From positions 186,001 to 250,000 of the forward strand of contig NZ_FUZE01000001.1 of assembly GCF_900168205.1 (NCBI RefSeq): DNA of 64,000 bases. The letters run 5' to 3'. Of the stretch, positions 1 through 7,589 are shown one piece after another; within the stretch, counting starts at the first letter, position 1; each line of letters starts with the position of its first letter. This stretch comes from Chryseobacterium balustinum. Its GTDB lineage: Bacteria; Bacteroidota; Bacteroidia; Flavobacteriales; Weeksellaceae. The translations under genes were made by a program, and so were the position numbers. Below the pieces are notes generated by a model that was not told the DNA's origin, did no database searches, and worked only from the letters and a program-made list of their open reading frames with translations.

Positions 1-1
1 C

Positions 2-508
2 GGAGATTTCCTTTGGAATGCCGGAATTTTCATATGGAATGTAAAGTCTATTCACAAAGCCTTTGAAACGTTTCTTCCGGATATGACGCAGCAGTTTACG
101 GCTTGTGAATACAATGCTGAAGCGGAACTAAGTTGTATAGAACTTATTTATCCTAAAATCCAGAAAATATCAATCGATAACGGGATTTTAGAAAAAGCTA
201 AAAATGTACATGTAATTCCTGCTGATTTAGGTTGGAGTGACCTTGGAACCTGGACCTCGGTTTTCGAAAACAGCGATAGAGACCAAAACGAAAATGCAGT
301 CAATATCAAAACGGCGCTTACCTACAATTCTACAGGGAATATTATTCATGTGAAAAATAATAAAGCAGTTGTAATAGACGGTTTGAAAGATTTTATCGTT
401 GTAGATACAGATAAGGTATTGTTAATTTGCCCGAGAGAACACGATCAGCAGATTAAAGAATACGTTTTAGATTTAAAAAGCCTTAAAAAAGGAGAGAAAT
501 TTATGTAA
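2..508 (+). CDS. Mannose-1-phosphate guanylyltransferase, C-terminal part (5' end outside window)
   Basis: This frame is open from base 2, so the gene starts upstream of the window; 168 residues are visible. The family makes GDP-mannose from mannose-1-phosphate and GTP in the cytoplasm, feeding polysaccharide and glycoprotein synthesis. The first visible residues read GDFLWNAGIFIWN, which matches the conserved 'WNaGiFiw' block of the nucleotidyltransferase domain. Further on are the 'DLGWSDLGTW' block and a C-terminal beta-rich region (IIHVKNNKAVVIDGLKDFIV) typical of ManC-type enzymes. The first internal ATG (base 83) falls after the WN block and is not the true start. No operon partner can be judged upstream. 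Family assignment is strong; the exact nucleotide sugar is inferred from the family. Confidence 0.9.
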   Translation, partial: GDFLWNAGIFIWNVKSIHKAFETFLPDMTQQFTACEYNAEAELSCIELIYPKIQKISIDNGILEKAKNVHVIPADLGWSDLGTWTSVFENSDRDQNENAVNIKTALTYNSTGNIIHVKNNKAVVIDGLKDFIVVDTDKVLLICPREHDQQIKEYVLDLKSLKKGEKFM

Positions 509-541
509 ATATTGGCATAGTTTCTGTCCGCATTTCAAACT

Positions 542-1204
542 ATGAAAAAAATTAAAACTCTTACTTTTCTTCTTTTCTTTCTAGGAATCTCTGTTTTTTC
601 TCAGGAAAAGAAAAAGTTCTCAAATATTGATGCCGTTTTGGGCAAAATTGTTCCCAATAGCAAAGTTGATTTTTGGGTATTGGTTAATAACAGTTATGGT
701 AAAAATAAAGAAGTAAAAGTTTCAGGAACCAAACAAGATTATCTTCCTCAATTTGTGGGATTTAATTTCAGACCGGGACAAGAAAGTTTTTATTATATTG
801 TTTCTTCCGTAGGAGGGAAGATAAGCTATTTAACTGATTTAAAAGAATTAAAAGAGTTTATCGGAAAGGTTGATAATGTCGAAGAAGCTGCGTTGTCTGC
901 TGTTTTAGAGGGTTATTTTATCGATGAGCAATTCGTAGATATTGCGGCCAATTACTACGATGATAAAACCAATTATTACCTTAATCTTGGAAAAATCACC
1001 TCAAAAGAATGTCCTTATCAGAAAATACATTTTACATTAACGGTCAATAAATCAACAGGCATAGTTTCAAATATTAAAGATAACGGAACTTACATCGAAG
1101 TTTATACTAAAAACTGTACAAATAACCCGCGTCTTTTAAAAATAGAAAAGAAAGAAGAACCTAAAAATGAACCCCAAAAGCAACCTTCCAAAAAAAGAAA
1201 ATAA
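542..1204 (+). CDS. Secreted protein of unknown function
   Basis: A 220-residue protein with an N-terminal signal peptide (Lys-Lys start, hydrophobic core at residues 6-18, likely cleavage after SVFSQ around residue 21), so it is probably periplasmic or extracellular. The C-terminus is a charged tail rich in Lys, Glu and Pro (about residues 200-220). The middle mixes aromatic and charged residues and contains the segment EAALSAVLEGYFID. I recognise no catalytic motif or named family. It starts 33 bp after the guanylyltransferase, so it may be read through from it. Its 3' end overlaps the start of the GNAT gene by 38 bases in another frame, which suggests translational coupling. Confidence 0.7.
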   Translation: MKKIKTLTFLLFFLGISVFSQEKKKFSNIDAVLGKIVPNSKVDFWVLVNNSYGKNKEVKVSGTKQDYLPQFVGFNFRPGQESFYYIVSSVGGKISYLTDLKELKEFIGKVDNVEEAALSAVLEGYFIDEQFVDIAANYYDDKTNYYLNLGKITSKECPYQKIHFTLTVNKSTGIVSNIKDNGTYIEVYTKNCTNNPRLLKIEKKEEPKNEPQKQPSKKRK

Positions 1205-1706
1205 CTTCTACGAAACAGAAAGGCTTTTGATTCGACCTGTTGCTGTAGATGACACTGATATTATTTTTCAGCTTTATAATATGCCTAATTTTATAAAGTT
1301 TATTGGAAATAAGAACATCAATTCTCTCTCTGATGCCGAGAATTATATTAAATCTAAGTTTTTACCGCAAATTGAAAAACGAGGATTCGGAAATTATATT
1401 CTTGTTTTAAAAGAAGGAAATCAGAAAATCGGAAGTGTGGGAATCTTCGAAAGAGAAGGTTTGGGTGTTGTAGATATTGGGTTTTCTGTCCTTGAAAAAT
1501 TTGAAGGCAAAGGTTTGATGTTTGAAGCCGCTCAAAAAGTAAAATCTATCGGAATGGAAGAATTTGGTTTAAATAAAATTTCTGCCATTACTTCAAAAGA
1601 CAATTTTTCTTCTCAAAAATTAATCGAAAGGTTAGGTTTGAAATTCCAAAAATATGTAACGCTTCCTAATGAAGATGAGGAGCTGATGTATTACGAAACG
1701 GAATAA
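1167..1706 (+). CDS. GNAT family N-acetyltransferase
   Basis: A 179-residue RimJ/RimL-like acetyltransferase that would transfer acetyl from acetyl-CoA to an amine; the substrate is unknown. It opens with the usual family start (TERLLIRPVAVDDTDIIFQLYN). Motif A is visible as VDIGFSVLEKFEGKGLMFEA, where the Q/RxxGxG/A-type pyrophosphate loop is represented by EGKGLMFEA. It is followed by the asparagine-rich region ITSKDNFSSQKLIERLGL, typical of RimJ-like proteins. The ATG at 1167 is the only plausible start before the conserved region, so the gene overlaps the previous one by 38 bases. A long inverted repeat follows it. Confidence 0.88.
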   Translation: MNPKSNLPKKENNFYETERLLIRPVAVDDTDIIFQLYNMPNFIKFIGNKNINSLSDAENYIKSKFLPQIEKRGFGNYILVLKEGNQKIGSVGIFEREGLGVVDIGFSVLEKFEGKGLMFEAAQKVKSIGMEEFGLNKISAITSKDNFSSQKLIERLGLKFQKYVTLPNEDEELMYYETE

Positions 1707-1717
1707 TTAAACACTAA

Positions 1718-1781
1718 AAACACAAATGTTTTCACGAATCAGCATAAGATATTTGTGAAATTAGTGAAAACATTCGTGTTT
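1718..1781. repeat. Long inverted repeat between convergent genes
   Basis: Two 18-base arms (1718-1735 and 1764-1781) are complementary apart from one G-U-compatible position and are separated by 28 bases. The element sits between the convergent GNAT and peroxiredoxin genes. It could act as a bidirectional transcription stop, or be a copy of a REP-like palindrome. Similar wording (attagtg...cattcgtg) recurs as a half-copy at about 8025-8040. Confidence 0.6.
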
Positions 1782-1786
1782 AAGAC

Positions 1787-2236
1787 TTATCCCTCCAAAA
1801 TCTGTGCTGCTGCCGTTTTAGAAGTCACTTTTTCAATAACTCTGGTGCAAATTCCTTTTTCATCGAAAATAAATGTGGTTCTCACAATTCCCATATAAGT
1901 TTTACCAAAAGTTTTTTTCTCCTTCCAAACTCCGAATTTTTCAATGACATCACGGTTTTCATCAGCAATTAAATCATAAGGAAAAGCAAATTTGCTGTGA
2001 AAGTTTTTTTGCTTTTTCACGGTATCTCCGCTGATTCCTAAAAGCTGAAATCCTGCTTTTTCCAATTGTGAATAGTTATCACTTAAATTACAAGCTTCCA
2101 CAGTACAAGTGGGCGTACTCGCTTGCGGATAAAAGAAAATTACTAATTTTTTTCCAAGTAACTTTTCAGAAGTAATTGTTTCTCCATCCTGATTTATTCC
2201 TTCAAATTGTGGTAATTGGTCTCCAACTTTCAGCAT
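1787..2236 (-). CDS. bcp: Thioredoxin-dependent thiol peroxidase (BCP/PrxQ type)
   Basis: A 149-residue peroxiredoxin that reduces hydrogen peroxide and organic hydroperoxides using thioredoxin. The peroxidatic site is visible as TPTCTVEAC with Cys44. Cys49 lies five residues later, the CX4C arrangement of atypical 2-Cys PrxQ enzymes. The redoxin fold is complete: KLVIFFYPQAS strand, the GISGDTVKKQKNF region, and a C-terminal YMGIVRTTFIFDEKG segment with the conserved Arg. It is divergent from endonuclease III with only 33 bases between the starts, so both promoters share that gap. Length is normal for the family. Confidence is high. Confidence 0.93.
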   Translation of the reverse strand: MLKVGDQLPQFEGINQDGETITSEKLLGKKLVIFFYPQASTPTCTVEACNLSDNYSQLEKAGFQLLGISGDTVKKQKNFHSKFAFPYDLIADENRDVIEKFGVWKEKKTFGKTYMGIVRTTFIFDEKGICTRVIEKVTSKTAAAQILEG

Positions 2237-2269
2237 AATGATTTATTTTTGTTCAAATTTAATGGTTAA

Positions 2270-2899
2270 ATGACAAAAAAGCAAAGAGCCGCACTCGTTC
2301 AGGAAGAATTAGAAAAATTATATCCTGTTGTTCCTATTTTTTTAGATCATACAGATGTTTATACTCTAATGGTTGCTGTTGCACTTTCTGCGCAAACGAC
2401 CGACAAAAAGGTAAATGAGGTAACTCCGGAACTGTTCGCTGTAGCAGGAACGCCACAAAGAATGGCAAAATTGGAGGATTTTGAAATTAAAGAACTCATC
2501 AAAGAAATCGGACTTTCAAATACAAAAGCTAAGAATCTGAAAAAAATGGCAGAGCAACTTTTGGAAAAACATAACGGGATTGTCCCTCAAACGTATGAAG
2601 AACTTGAAGAATTGGCAGGAGTGGGGCACAAAACAGCTTCTGTAGTGATGAGCCAGGGCTTTGGATTTCCTGCTTTTCCGGTCGATACACACATTCATAG
2701 ACTAATGACGCAATGGAAACTTACTTCTGGAAAAAATGTTGTAGAAACCGAGAAAGATGCCAAAAAATTATGGAAAGAAGAGTTCTGGAATAAACTTCAC
2801 CTTCAAATTATCTTTTATGGAAGAGAATATTCTCCGGCAAGAGGAAAAGGCGAGAAAGATTTTATTACTAAAATGTTGTTCGAAGAAAAAGATAAATAA
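2270..2899 (+). CDS. nth: Endonuclease III (DNA glycosylase/AP lyase) lacking the Fe-S cluster ligands
   Basis: A 209-residue helix-hairpin-helix base-excision repair enzyme that removes oxidised pyrimidines and nicks abasic sites. The HhH element ELAGVGHKTASVVM carries the catalytic lysine (Lys121), and the catalytic aspartate follows in PVDTHIHR (Asp139). The C-terminus is unusual. Escherichia coli Nth has four cysteines binding a 4Fe-4S cluster there, but this protein ends YGREYSPARGKGEKDFITKMLF with no cysteine at all, and the whole protein has none. I recall that flavobacterial Nth proteins often look like this, so it is probably a lineage trait and not damage. It is divergent from the peroxiredoxin; a TATTTTTG -7-like box lies at 2244-2251. 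Confidence 0.92.
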   Translation: MTKKQRAALVQEELEKLYPVVPIFLDHTDVYTLMVAVALSAQTTDKKVNEVTPELFAVAGTPQRMAKLEDFEIKELIKEIGLSNTKAKNLKKMAEQLLEKHNGIVPQTYEELEELAGVGHKTASVVMSQGFGFPAFPVDTHIHRLMTQWKLTSGKNVVETEKDAKKLWKEEFWNKLHLQIIFYGREYSPARGKGEKDFITKMLFEEKDK

Positions 2900-2916
2900 T
2901 ATAACAGCTGCAAAAA

Positions 2917-2974
2917 TTCCCCTCCAATGGAGGGGTGGCGAAAATTCGACAGAATTTTTGACGGGGTGGTTTAA
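2917..2974 (+). repeat. Structured intergenic repeat, copy 1
   Basis: Two consecutive hairpins followed by a conserved tail. Hairpin 1 is 2919-2925 pairing with 2929-2935 (CCCCTCC/GGAGGGG). Hairpin 2 is 2941-2947 pairing with 2952-2958 (AAAATTC/GAATTTT). The tail is GACGGGGTGGTTTAA. A second copy in the same orientation lies at 3458-3512, on the other side of the DinB gene. The stems differ in sequence but keep their pairing, which supports selection on structure. Confidence 0.75.
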
Positions 2975-2993
2975 AGAATAAGAAATTTTAAAA

Positions 2994-3440
2994 TCATTCC
3001 ACATCCAACAATCTCCTATGATAGTTAATCTGTCCCAAATGATAACCCAAATGTCCAAACAAATGAACCAGAAAATAGTCTGTCGTCATGGGATAGCCTA
3101 AAGCCTCAATCTGATATTCTTTTTTCAAATCTTCCTCTGATAATTGATCAAGCGAAGAATGTACAGTCTCAATCGTTTTTTCAATTTTATCAATCAATTC
3201 TGTTCGCGGAATATTTTTTAATGAAAATTCAAGCTCCCTGTTTCTTACATAACCTGAATTTCCCAATATTGATCCGATGAAATGATTGATATTTCCAACC
3301 AGATGAAGCGATAAATTTCCTGCAGAATTGAGAATGTTTTTATCAATTTTCCAGATAGTTTCTTCGTTTTGATACGCTTCTATTTCTTTTTTTAATTGGT
3401 TTAAATCTCTTGTGAACAATGATTTTATACTTTCTGTCAT
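2994..3440 (-). CDS. DinB-fold four-helix protein, putative metal-dependent
   Basis: A 148-residue protein of the DinB/YfiT-like four-helix bundle superfamily, whose members include thiol-dependent S-transferases and many proteins of unknown role. The metal-binding histidines are visible: His46 in LSLHLVGN, and His130 and His134 in HLFGHLGYHLGQ, the usual H...HxxxH arrangement. Length is typical of the DUF1572/DinB_2 group. The enzymatic reaction cannot be read from the sequence. The gene is bracketed by two copies of a structured repeat in the same orientation. It has no obvious operon partner. Confidence 0.82.
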   Translation of the reverse strand: MTESIKSLFTRDLNQLKKEIEAYQNEETIWKIDKNILNSAGNLSLHLVGNINHFIGSILGNSGYVRNRELEFSLKNIPRTELIDKIEKTIETVHSSLDQLSEEDLKKEYQIEALGYPMTTDYFLVHLFGHLGYHLGQINYHRRLLDVE

Positions 3441-3457
3441 AATTTTAGTATTATTAA

Positions 3458-3512
3458 ATTCCCCTTCCTTGAAGGGGTGGATTTTTGTGAAACAAAAAGA
3501 CGGGGTAGTTAA
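3458..3512 (+). repeat. Structured intergenic repeat, copy 2
   Basis: Second copy of the two-hairpin element. Hairpin 1 is 3461-3467 with 3471-3477 (CCCCTTC/GAAGGGG); hairpin 2 is 3482-3488 with 3492-3498 (TTTTTGT/ACAAAAA). The tail GACGGGGTAGTTAA follows. Compared with copy 1, both stems contain paired (compensating) changes while the loop lengths and the GACGGGGT tail are kept. Confidence 0.75.
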
Positions 3513-3554
3513 CTAATAAATCAAAATTAAGAAAAATCAATATTCTGAGTAATT

Positions 3555-4106
3555 TTATTTTATTAAAGCTTTAAAATATCCTCTGAAATCTTTTGTGAAA
3601 TTTTCTACTTTTGTATTATAATCTATAAAACCATAAACAGTGTCGTTTTTCTGAAAACTATTGTTATCAAGCACTAATTTTTGATAAACAGGTTTCGTCT
3701 TCATAAATTTTATTTCGCCGTGTAAGGTTTTAGGGTCAATATCTTTAATGAAAAAATGATCATCAAATACTTTGATTAAAACACCATTTCCATAAAGGCC
3801 ATTATTGTTATTGAGTAAAATCTCCAATGTATCATTTTTTGAAACAGCGTTGCATTTATATTTATCGGTTTGAAATAAAGCTGTTGTCTGAATAATATAA
3901 GCCGTTCTTGTTTTACTTTCTATTTTTTCCTTTTTATAAAGCTTTAATTCTGGATATTTTGAAAGCAGTTTTATTGTGTCATTTTGTGGAAGACCTTCGT
4001 CAACGACAAATTTTCCAAAATTCTGTTGAATTTTCTTCTCTTTTTTACAGTTTACAATTGATAAGCAGAAAATTAAAATGAATATAAAAAATAAAGTTGG
4101 TTTCAT
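3555..4106 (-). CDS. Lipoprotein of unknown function
   Basis: A 183-residue protein with a lipoprotein signal: hydrophobic residues 5-18, then SIVNC with Cys20 as the likely lipidated residue, followed by a Lys-rich stretch. It is therefore expected in the cell envelope. The mature part is rich in Lys, Asp and aromatic residues, with alternating short hydrophobic segments (RTAYIIQTTALF, KPVYQKLVLDN) suggesting a beta-rich fold. I recognise no family. It lies downstream of the DUF885 gene on the same strand, but a terminator hairpin (4132-4162) separates them, so it probably has its own promoter. Confidence 0.7.
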   Translation of the reverse strand: MKPTLFFIFILIFCLSIVNCKKEKKIQQNFGKFVVDEGLPQNDTIKLLSKYPELKLYKKEKIESKTRTAYIIQTTALFQTDKYKCNAVSKNDTLEILLNNNNGLYGNGVLIKVFDDHFFIKDIDPKTLHGEIKFMKTKPVYQKLVLDNNSFQKNDTVYGFIDYNTKVENFTKDFRGYFKALIK

Positions 4107-4131
4107 GATTTTGTTTAAACAAAACTAAAAC

Positions 4132-4162
4132 AAAAAAGTCACGAAAAATTAATTCGTGACTT
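4132..4162 (-). terminator. Rho-independent terminator after the DUF885 gene
   Basis: Read on the minus strand, an 8-bp stem (GTCACGAA/TTCGTGAC, plus-strand 4138-4160) is followed by a run of six T. It lies 46 bases past the stop of the DUF885 gene. Confidence 0.75.
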
Positions 4163-4208
4163 CTATATTTTAATGAGAAAATCTTTCTCTTCATTTTTTT
4201 TACTAAAC

Positions 4209-6005
4209 TTATTTCTGCTTCGTCGCCCAAAGCTCCATTTTTCTGTTTAAAACATCCAAAGGAAGACAACCCTGACTCAAAACTTCATCGTGGAATTTTG
4301 CCAGATTAAATTTACCACCCAATTCTTTCTGATATTTTTCTCTCAGTTCTCTGATTCTTAAAGATCCGATTTTATAACCCAAAGCTTGTCCAGGCATTGC
4401 CATGTATCGTTCAACTTCTGCAGTTGCTCCTGCTTCATCGTAAGCAATATTGTTTAAGAAATAAGTAATTGCATCTTCTCTTGTCATTTTTCCGGTGTGG
4501 ATTCCGGTGTCGACCACCAAACGAACTGCACGAAGCATTTGATCGCTCAAATAACCCATTTTTTGATAAGGATCGGTGTACAATCCGAATTCAGGACCTA
4601 AAGTTTCGCAATAATGCGCCCAACCTTCACCATACGCTCCAAACCAGCCAAATCTCATGAATTTTGGAAGCTTTGTATTTTCCTGTTGCAGAGAAACCTG
4701 ATAATGATGTCCCGGAATGGCTTCGTGTAAAAACAGAGATTCCATTCCTGAGGTAACGTTGAATTTTGAAGGGTCGGGAAGTGGCATGTAGAAAATTCCC
4801 GGTCTTTTTCCGTCGGGAGTGCCTTGGATGTATTCTGCACTTGCACTTGCTTCTCTGAATTTTTCAGTTTGTCTGATTTCAAACTTAGTTTTTGGCGTTA
4901 CGCTAAACATGGTTTTTAGCTTCGGCGTTATTTTAGCTAAAATCCCATTGAAACCATCCAAAACTTCTTTTGAGGTTTTGTAAGGCATTGCTTTAGGGTC
5001 TGTTTTTACAGAATTGATAAACTCTTCAAGTGTTCCCTTGAAACCAACTTGCTGCTTTACTTTTTCCATTTCTCCACGAAGCATAGCAACCTGCTGTAGA
5101 CCAATTTTATTGATTTCTTCAGGTGTTTTATTAGTGGTTGTCCAGCTTTTAGCGTAATATTTGTAGATATTATCTCCTTTAGGTAAGCTATTGTATCCGT
5201 CTGTTTCTCTTGCTTTTGGCAAATATTCTTTCTCTAAAAACTCACCCATTTTTGTATACGCAGGAATGATGTTTTTTGTAATAGCATCCTTGTAGAGGTT
5301 GGTCAGTTTTTCCTTTTGTTCTTTGCTGAAGCTTTTTGGAAAGTTTTTTACAGGACCGTAGAAAATATTCTTTTCAAAATCTGGTGTAATGATTTCTTCA
5401 GCTCTCATTTGAGGAATCATTTTTACAACCAATTTTCTTGGGAGAACCATTTTGTTATTCATTCCTTCACGGAAATTATCGGTAGCAGCATTCATCCACA
5501 CAGGAAATTTCTCCATTCTTTTTAACCAGTCTTCATAATCTTTTTCAGTATTGAAAGGCTGACTTCCTTGTCCGCTTCCATACAATGGAAAATTTAGCGG
5601 TAAACCTGTAAACTGGCTGAAAGGAATATATTCCGGATGGTAAGCATACGCTTCAATTTTATCTTTTAAAGTATAATCTAAAACATCATAAATTACTTTG
5701 TCTTCATCCGAAAGACTTTTATAATCTACATTTTCAAGTTGTTTCTGAATAGAATTATAAAAAGCAACTTCACCCAAAATAAAATCTTTGTCAATATTGA
5801 TAGGAAGTTGATCGTTGTACCTCAAGTCTCCTTGTGAAGTAGCTTCTAAAGGATAGAGCTTTAAATATTGTTCATAATAATTAGATGCAATAGAATCTAT
5901 ATTGGTTGGCGTAACTTTCGTTAATGGTGAATCTGATTTTTTGCAAGATGAAATGCTCACCGCCAAGCCGAGGCCGATTATGGTTTTAAATAAAATATTT
6001 TTCAT
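4209..6005 (-). CDS. DUF885 family lipoprotein, predicted metallopeptidase-like
   Basis: A 598-residue protein of the DUF885 family, which resembles M3/M32-type zinc peptidases and is common in Bacteroidota. A lipobox (SISSC, Cys21) predicts an envelope-anchored protein. The family's signature is visible in SLFLHEAIPGHHYQVSLQQE, where HExxPGHH gives the candidate zinc ligands and catalytic Glu. Further conserved blocks are GWAHYCETLG (an E/H region likely completing the site) and YMAMPGQALGYKIG near the C-terminus. Length fits the family. The substrate is unknown, and peptidase activity is inferred from the fold family. It is monocistronic, with a terminator behind it. Confidence 0.88.
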   Translation of the reverse strand: MKNILFKTIIGLGLAVSISSCKKSDSPLTKVTPTNIDSIASNYYEQYLKLYPLEATSQGDLRYNDQLPINIDKDFILGEVAFYNSIQKQLENVDYKSLSDEDKVIYDVLDYTLKDKIEAYAYHPEYIPFSQFTGLPLNFPLYGSGQGSQPFNTEKDYEDWLKRMEKFPVWMNAATDNFREGMNNKMVLPRKLVVKMIPQMRAEEIITPDFEKNIFYGPVKNFPKSFSKEQKEKLTNLYKDAITKNIIPAYTKMGEFLEKEYLPKARETDGYNSLPKGDNIYKYYAKSWTTTNKTPEEINKIGLQQVAMLRGEMEKVKQQVGFKGTLEEFINSVKTDPKAMPYKTSKEVLDGFNGILAKITPKLKTMFSVTPKTKFEIRQTEKFREASASAEYIQGTPDGKRPGIFYMPLPDPSKFNVTSGMESLFLHEAIPGHHYQVSLQQENTKLPKFMRFGWFGAYGEGWAHYCETLGPEFGLYTDPYQKMGYLSDQMLRAVRLVVDTGIHTGKMTREDAITYFLNNIAYDEAGATAEVERYMAMPGQALGYKIGSLRIRELREKYQKELGGKFNLAKFHDEVLSQGCLPLDVLNRKMELWATKQK

Positions 6006-6091
6006 AGATAATCTTTATCTTTTATTTGTAAGATGAAATGCAATTGTTGTTACAAAATTTTGTTTCAGCATTTTATCACGGGAATAAATAA

Positions 6092-6099
6092 CAAAAATA
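6092..6099 (-). promoter_or_regulatory. -7 box (TATTTTTG) upstream of the DUF885 gene
   Basis: On the minus strand TATTTTTG matches the Bacteroidota TAnnTTTG -7 element, 87 bases before the DUF885 start. A TTG exists upstream, but only at 14-base spacing, so the -33 element is doubtful. Confidence 0.4.
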
Positions 6100-6183
6100 G
6101 CCAATATTGTAATCAAATTCGTTTTAAAGGTAGATTTTAATAAAAATAATTTTCAAAACATTTTTCAGATTCGTACAATTTTT

Positions 6184-6191
6184 TATCTTTG
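6184..6191 (+). promoter_or_regulatory. -7 box (TATCTTTG) upstream of the acidic protein gene
   Basis: TATCTTTG fits the TAnnTTTG consensus exactly, 48 bases before the start at 6240. Only TTT, not TTG, occurs at the ideal -33 distance. Confidence 0.5.
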
Positions 6192-6239
6192 CCTAAAGCA
6201 TTTAACAATCATAGTATTACAGTTCTTTTTTAGGAAATA

Positions 6240-6701
6240 ATGAAAGGGATTTTAAAAATTTACCATCCAGACGAGACATTAAAATATAATATAAAAAGCA
6301 CTTATTGCAAGGCTGTTTATAGTAACCAAAAACACTTTCTGGAAGTGGAAGTCATTACAGATGACGGCTTAGATCATGTAGACGACGATTCTCTGCAGTA
6401 TAATTTTCCTCAACTTTCGCTGGAAGTAATTGAATTTCCGATAGATTCTTCGGAAATTGAAGGAAAAACATTCGAGATCAACGACTCTGATGATGAGGTT
6501 TATACCGAAGTTAATTTGTTTGATGATGAAGATGCCTTCATTTACGACAACGAGCTTTGTTTTGAGAAAAACGAAGAAGATGAGCTTCAGGTAATCTGGA
6601 AAGGAACCATTGATGATTTTTACACAGGTTCTGATACGCCAATTTCTTTCAGACTGAAATGCGAATTCAAACAAGATGAGATAGAGGTAGACGAAGACTA
6701 A
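6240..6701 (+). CDS. Acidic cytoplasmic protein of unknown function
   Basis: A 153-residue protein with no signal peptide or membrane segment and a very acidic composition (many Asp/Glu runs such as HVDDDS, INDSDDEVYTE, FDDEDAF). The sequence alternates strand-like segments and ends EIEVDED. I recognise no named family, although it looks like a conserved single-copy protein. It has its own -7 box and is followed by a strong terminator, so it is probably a monocistronic unit. The acidity suggests binding to a basic partner or metal, but that is a guess. Confidence 0.72.
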   Translation: MKGILKIYHPDETLKYNIKSTYCKAVYSNQKHFLEVEVITDDGLDHVDDDSLQYNFPQLSLEVIEFPIDSSEIEGKTFEINDSDDEVYTEVNLFDDEDAFIYDNELCFEKNEEDELQVIWKGTIDDFYTGSDTPISFRLKCEFKQDEIEVDED

Positions 6702-6721
6702 GCGCTGCCAAAATATAGACT

Positions 6722-6766
6722 GCAAATTTCTTTTCAAATACTTTTTTGGAAAGAAATTTGCTTTTT
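6722..6766 (+). terminator. Rho-independent terminator
   Basis: A perfect 12-bp stem (6722-6733 with 6750-6761, GCAAATTTCTTT/AAAGAAATTTGC) is followed by TTTTT. It ends the transcript of the acidic protein gene at 6240. Confidence 0.8.
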
Positions 6767-6874
6767 AAGACATTATTAGATTTGGAATGTGTTTTTTTAA
6801 GCTTATTTTAAGATAAGTATTAATAATATTCTGTTATTTTTGTCGTTTAAAAACCATTATAAAATAATCAATTA

Positions 6875-7579
6875 ATGCTGCTAACGGAACTTACTCAGAT
6901 TTTATTTGCACAGGTCGCTGTACCTACTGTACCTGTAGAAAAGCTTGAATTTTCTTTTTGGAATATCCTTTTTCATGGTGGTATCTTCGCTAAAATAGTG
7001 ATGGTGACAGTTTTGTTATTAGGAGTTTTCTCTGTTTATCTATTTTTTGAAAGATTTTTCTTTATTAAAAGAATGACTTCAAAAACAGATTCTAATTTTA
7101 TGAATAACATCGAAGATTTCATTCGAGATGGGAAAATAGAGGCTGCGGCAGATTATTGTAAAACACAGAATTCACCCGAATCCAGAATTTTAGAAAAAGG
7201 AATTTCAAGATTGGGAAGACCCGTTTCTGATATTGTAAGCGCGATGGAATCTCAAGCTCAAATTGAGGTGGCAAACATGGAGAAAAACCTGAACCTTTTG
7301 GCAGTTGTACCAAGTATTGCACCAATGTTGGGACTTTTGGGAACGGTAATCGGGATGATTATTGCGTTCTTTGATTTGTCTCACGCTGAAGGCGCTTTCT
7401 CTCCAAAAACTTTGTCTGAAGGTATTTATACCGCTCTTGGACAAACGGCAGTTGGTTTAGCAGTGGCAATCCCGGCAAACTTTTTTTATAATATTTTGCT
7501 GACAAGAATTGATAAATTCGTTTTGAGAACTCAAAATGTTTCTGGAGAATTTTTAGACATTATCAATAAACCTTTATAA
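6875..7579 (+). CDS. exbB: MotA/TolQ/ExbB proton channel family protein
   Basis: A 234-residue inner-membrane subunit of the ExbB/ExbD proton channel, which uses the proton motive force to energise TonB. A first membrane segment lies around residues 38-60. A cytoplasmic loop follows, and then the conserved core VVPSIAPMLGLLGTVIGMI (third-helix region) and GIYTALGQTAVGLAVAIPANFFYN. These two blocks with the LGLLGTV and TTAxGLxVAIPA patterns are diagnostic. It is followed 10 bases later by exbD and then by a TonB-like gene. A TATTTTTG box at 6835-6842 may drive the operon. Size and motifs are normal. Confidence 0.93.
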   Translation: MLLTELTQILFAQVAVPTVPVEKLEFSFWNILFHGGIFAKIVMVTVLLLGVFSVYLFFERFFFIKRMTSKTDSNFMNNIEDFIRDGKIEAAADYCKTQNSPESRILEKGISRLGRPVSDIVSAMESQAQIEVANMEKNLNLLAVVPSIAPMLGLLGTVIGMIIAFFDLSHAEGAFSPKTLSEGIYTALGQTAVGLAVAIPANFFYNILLTRIDKFVLRTQNVSGEFLDIINKPL

Positions 7580-7589
7580 ATTCTAACAG

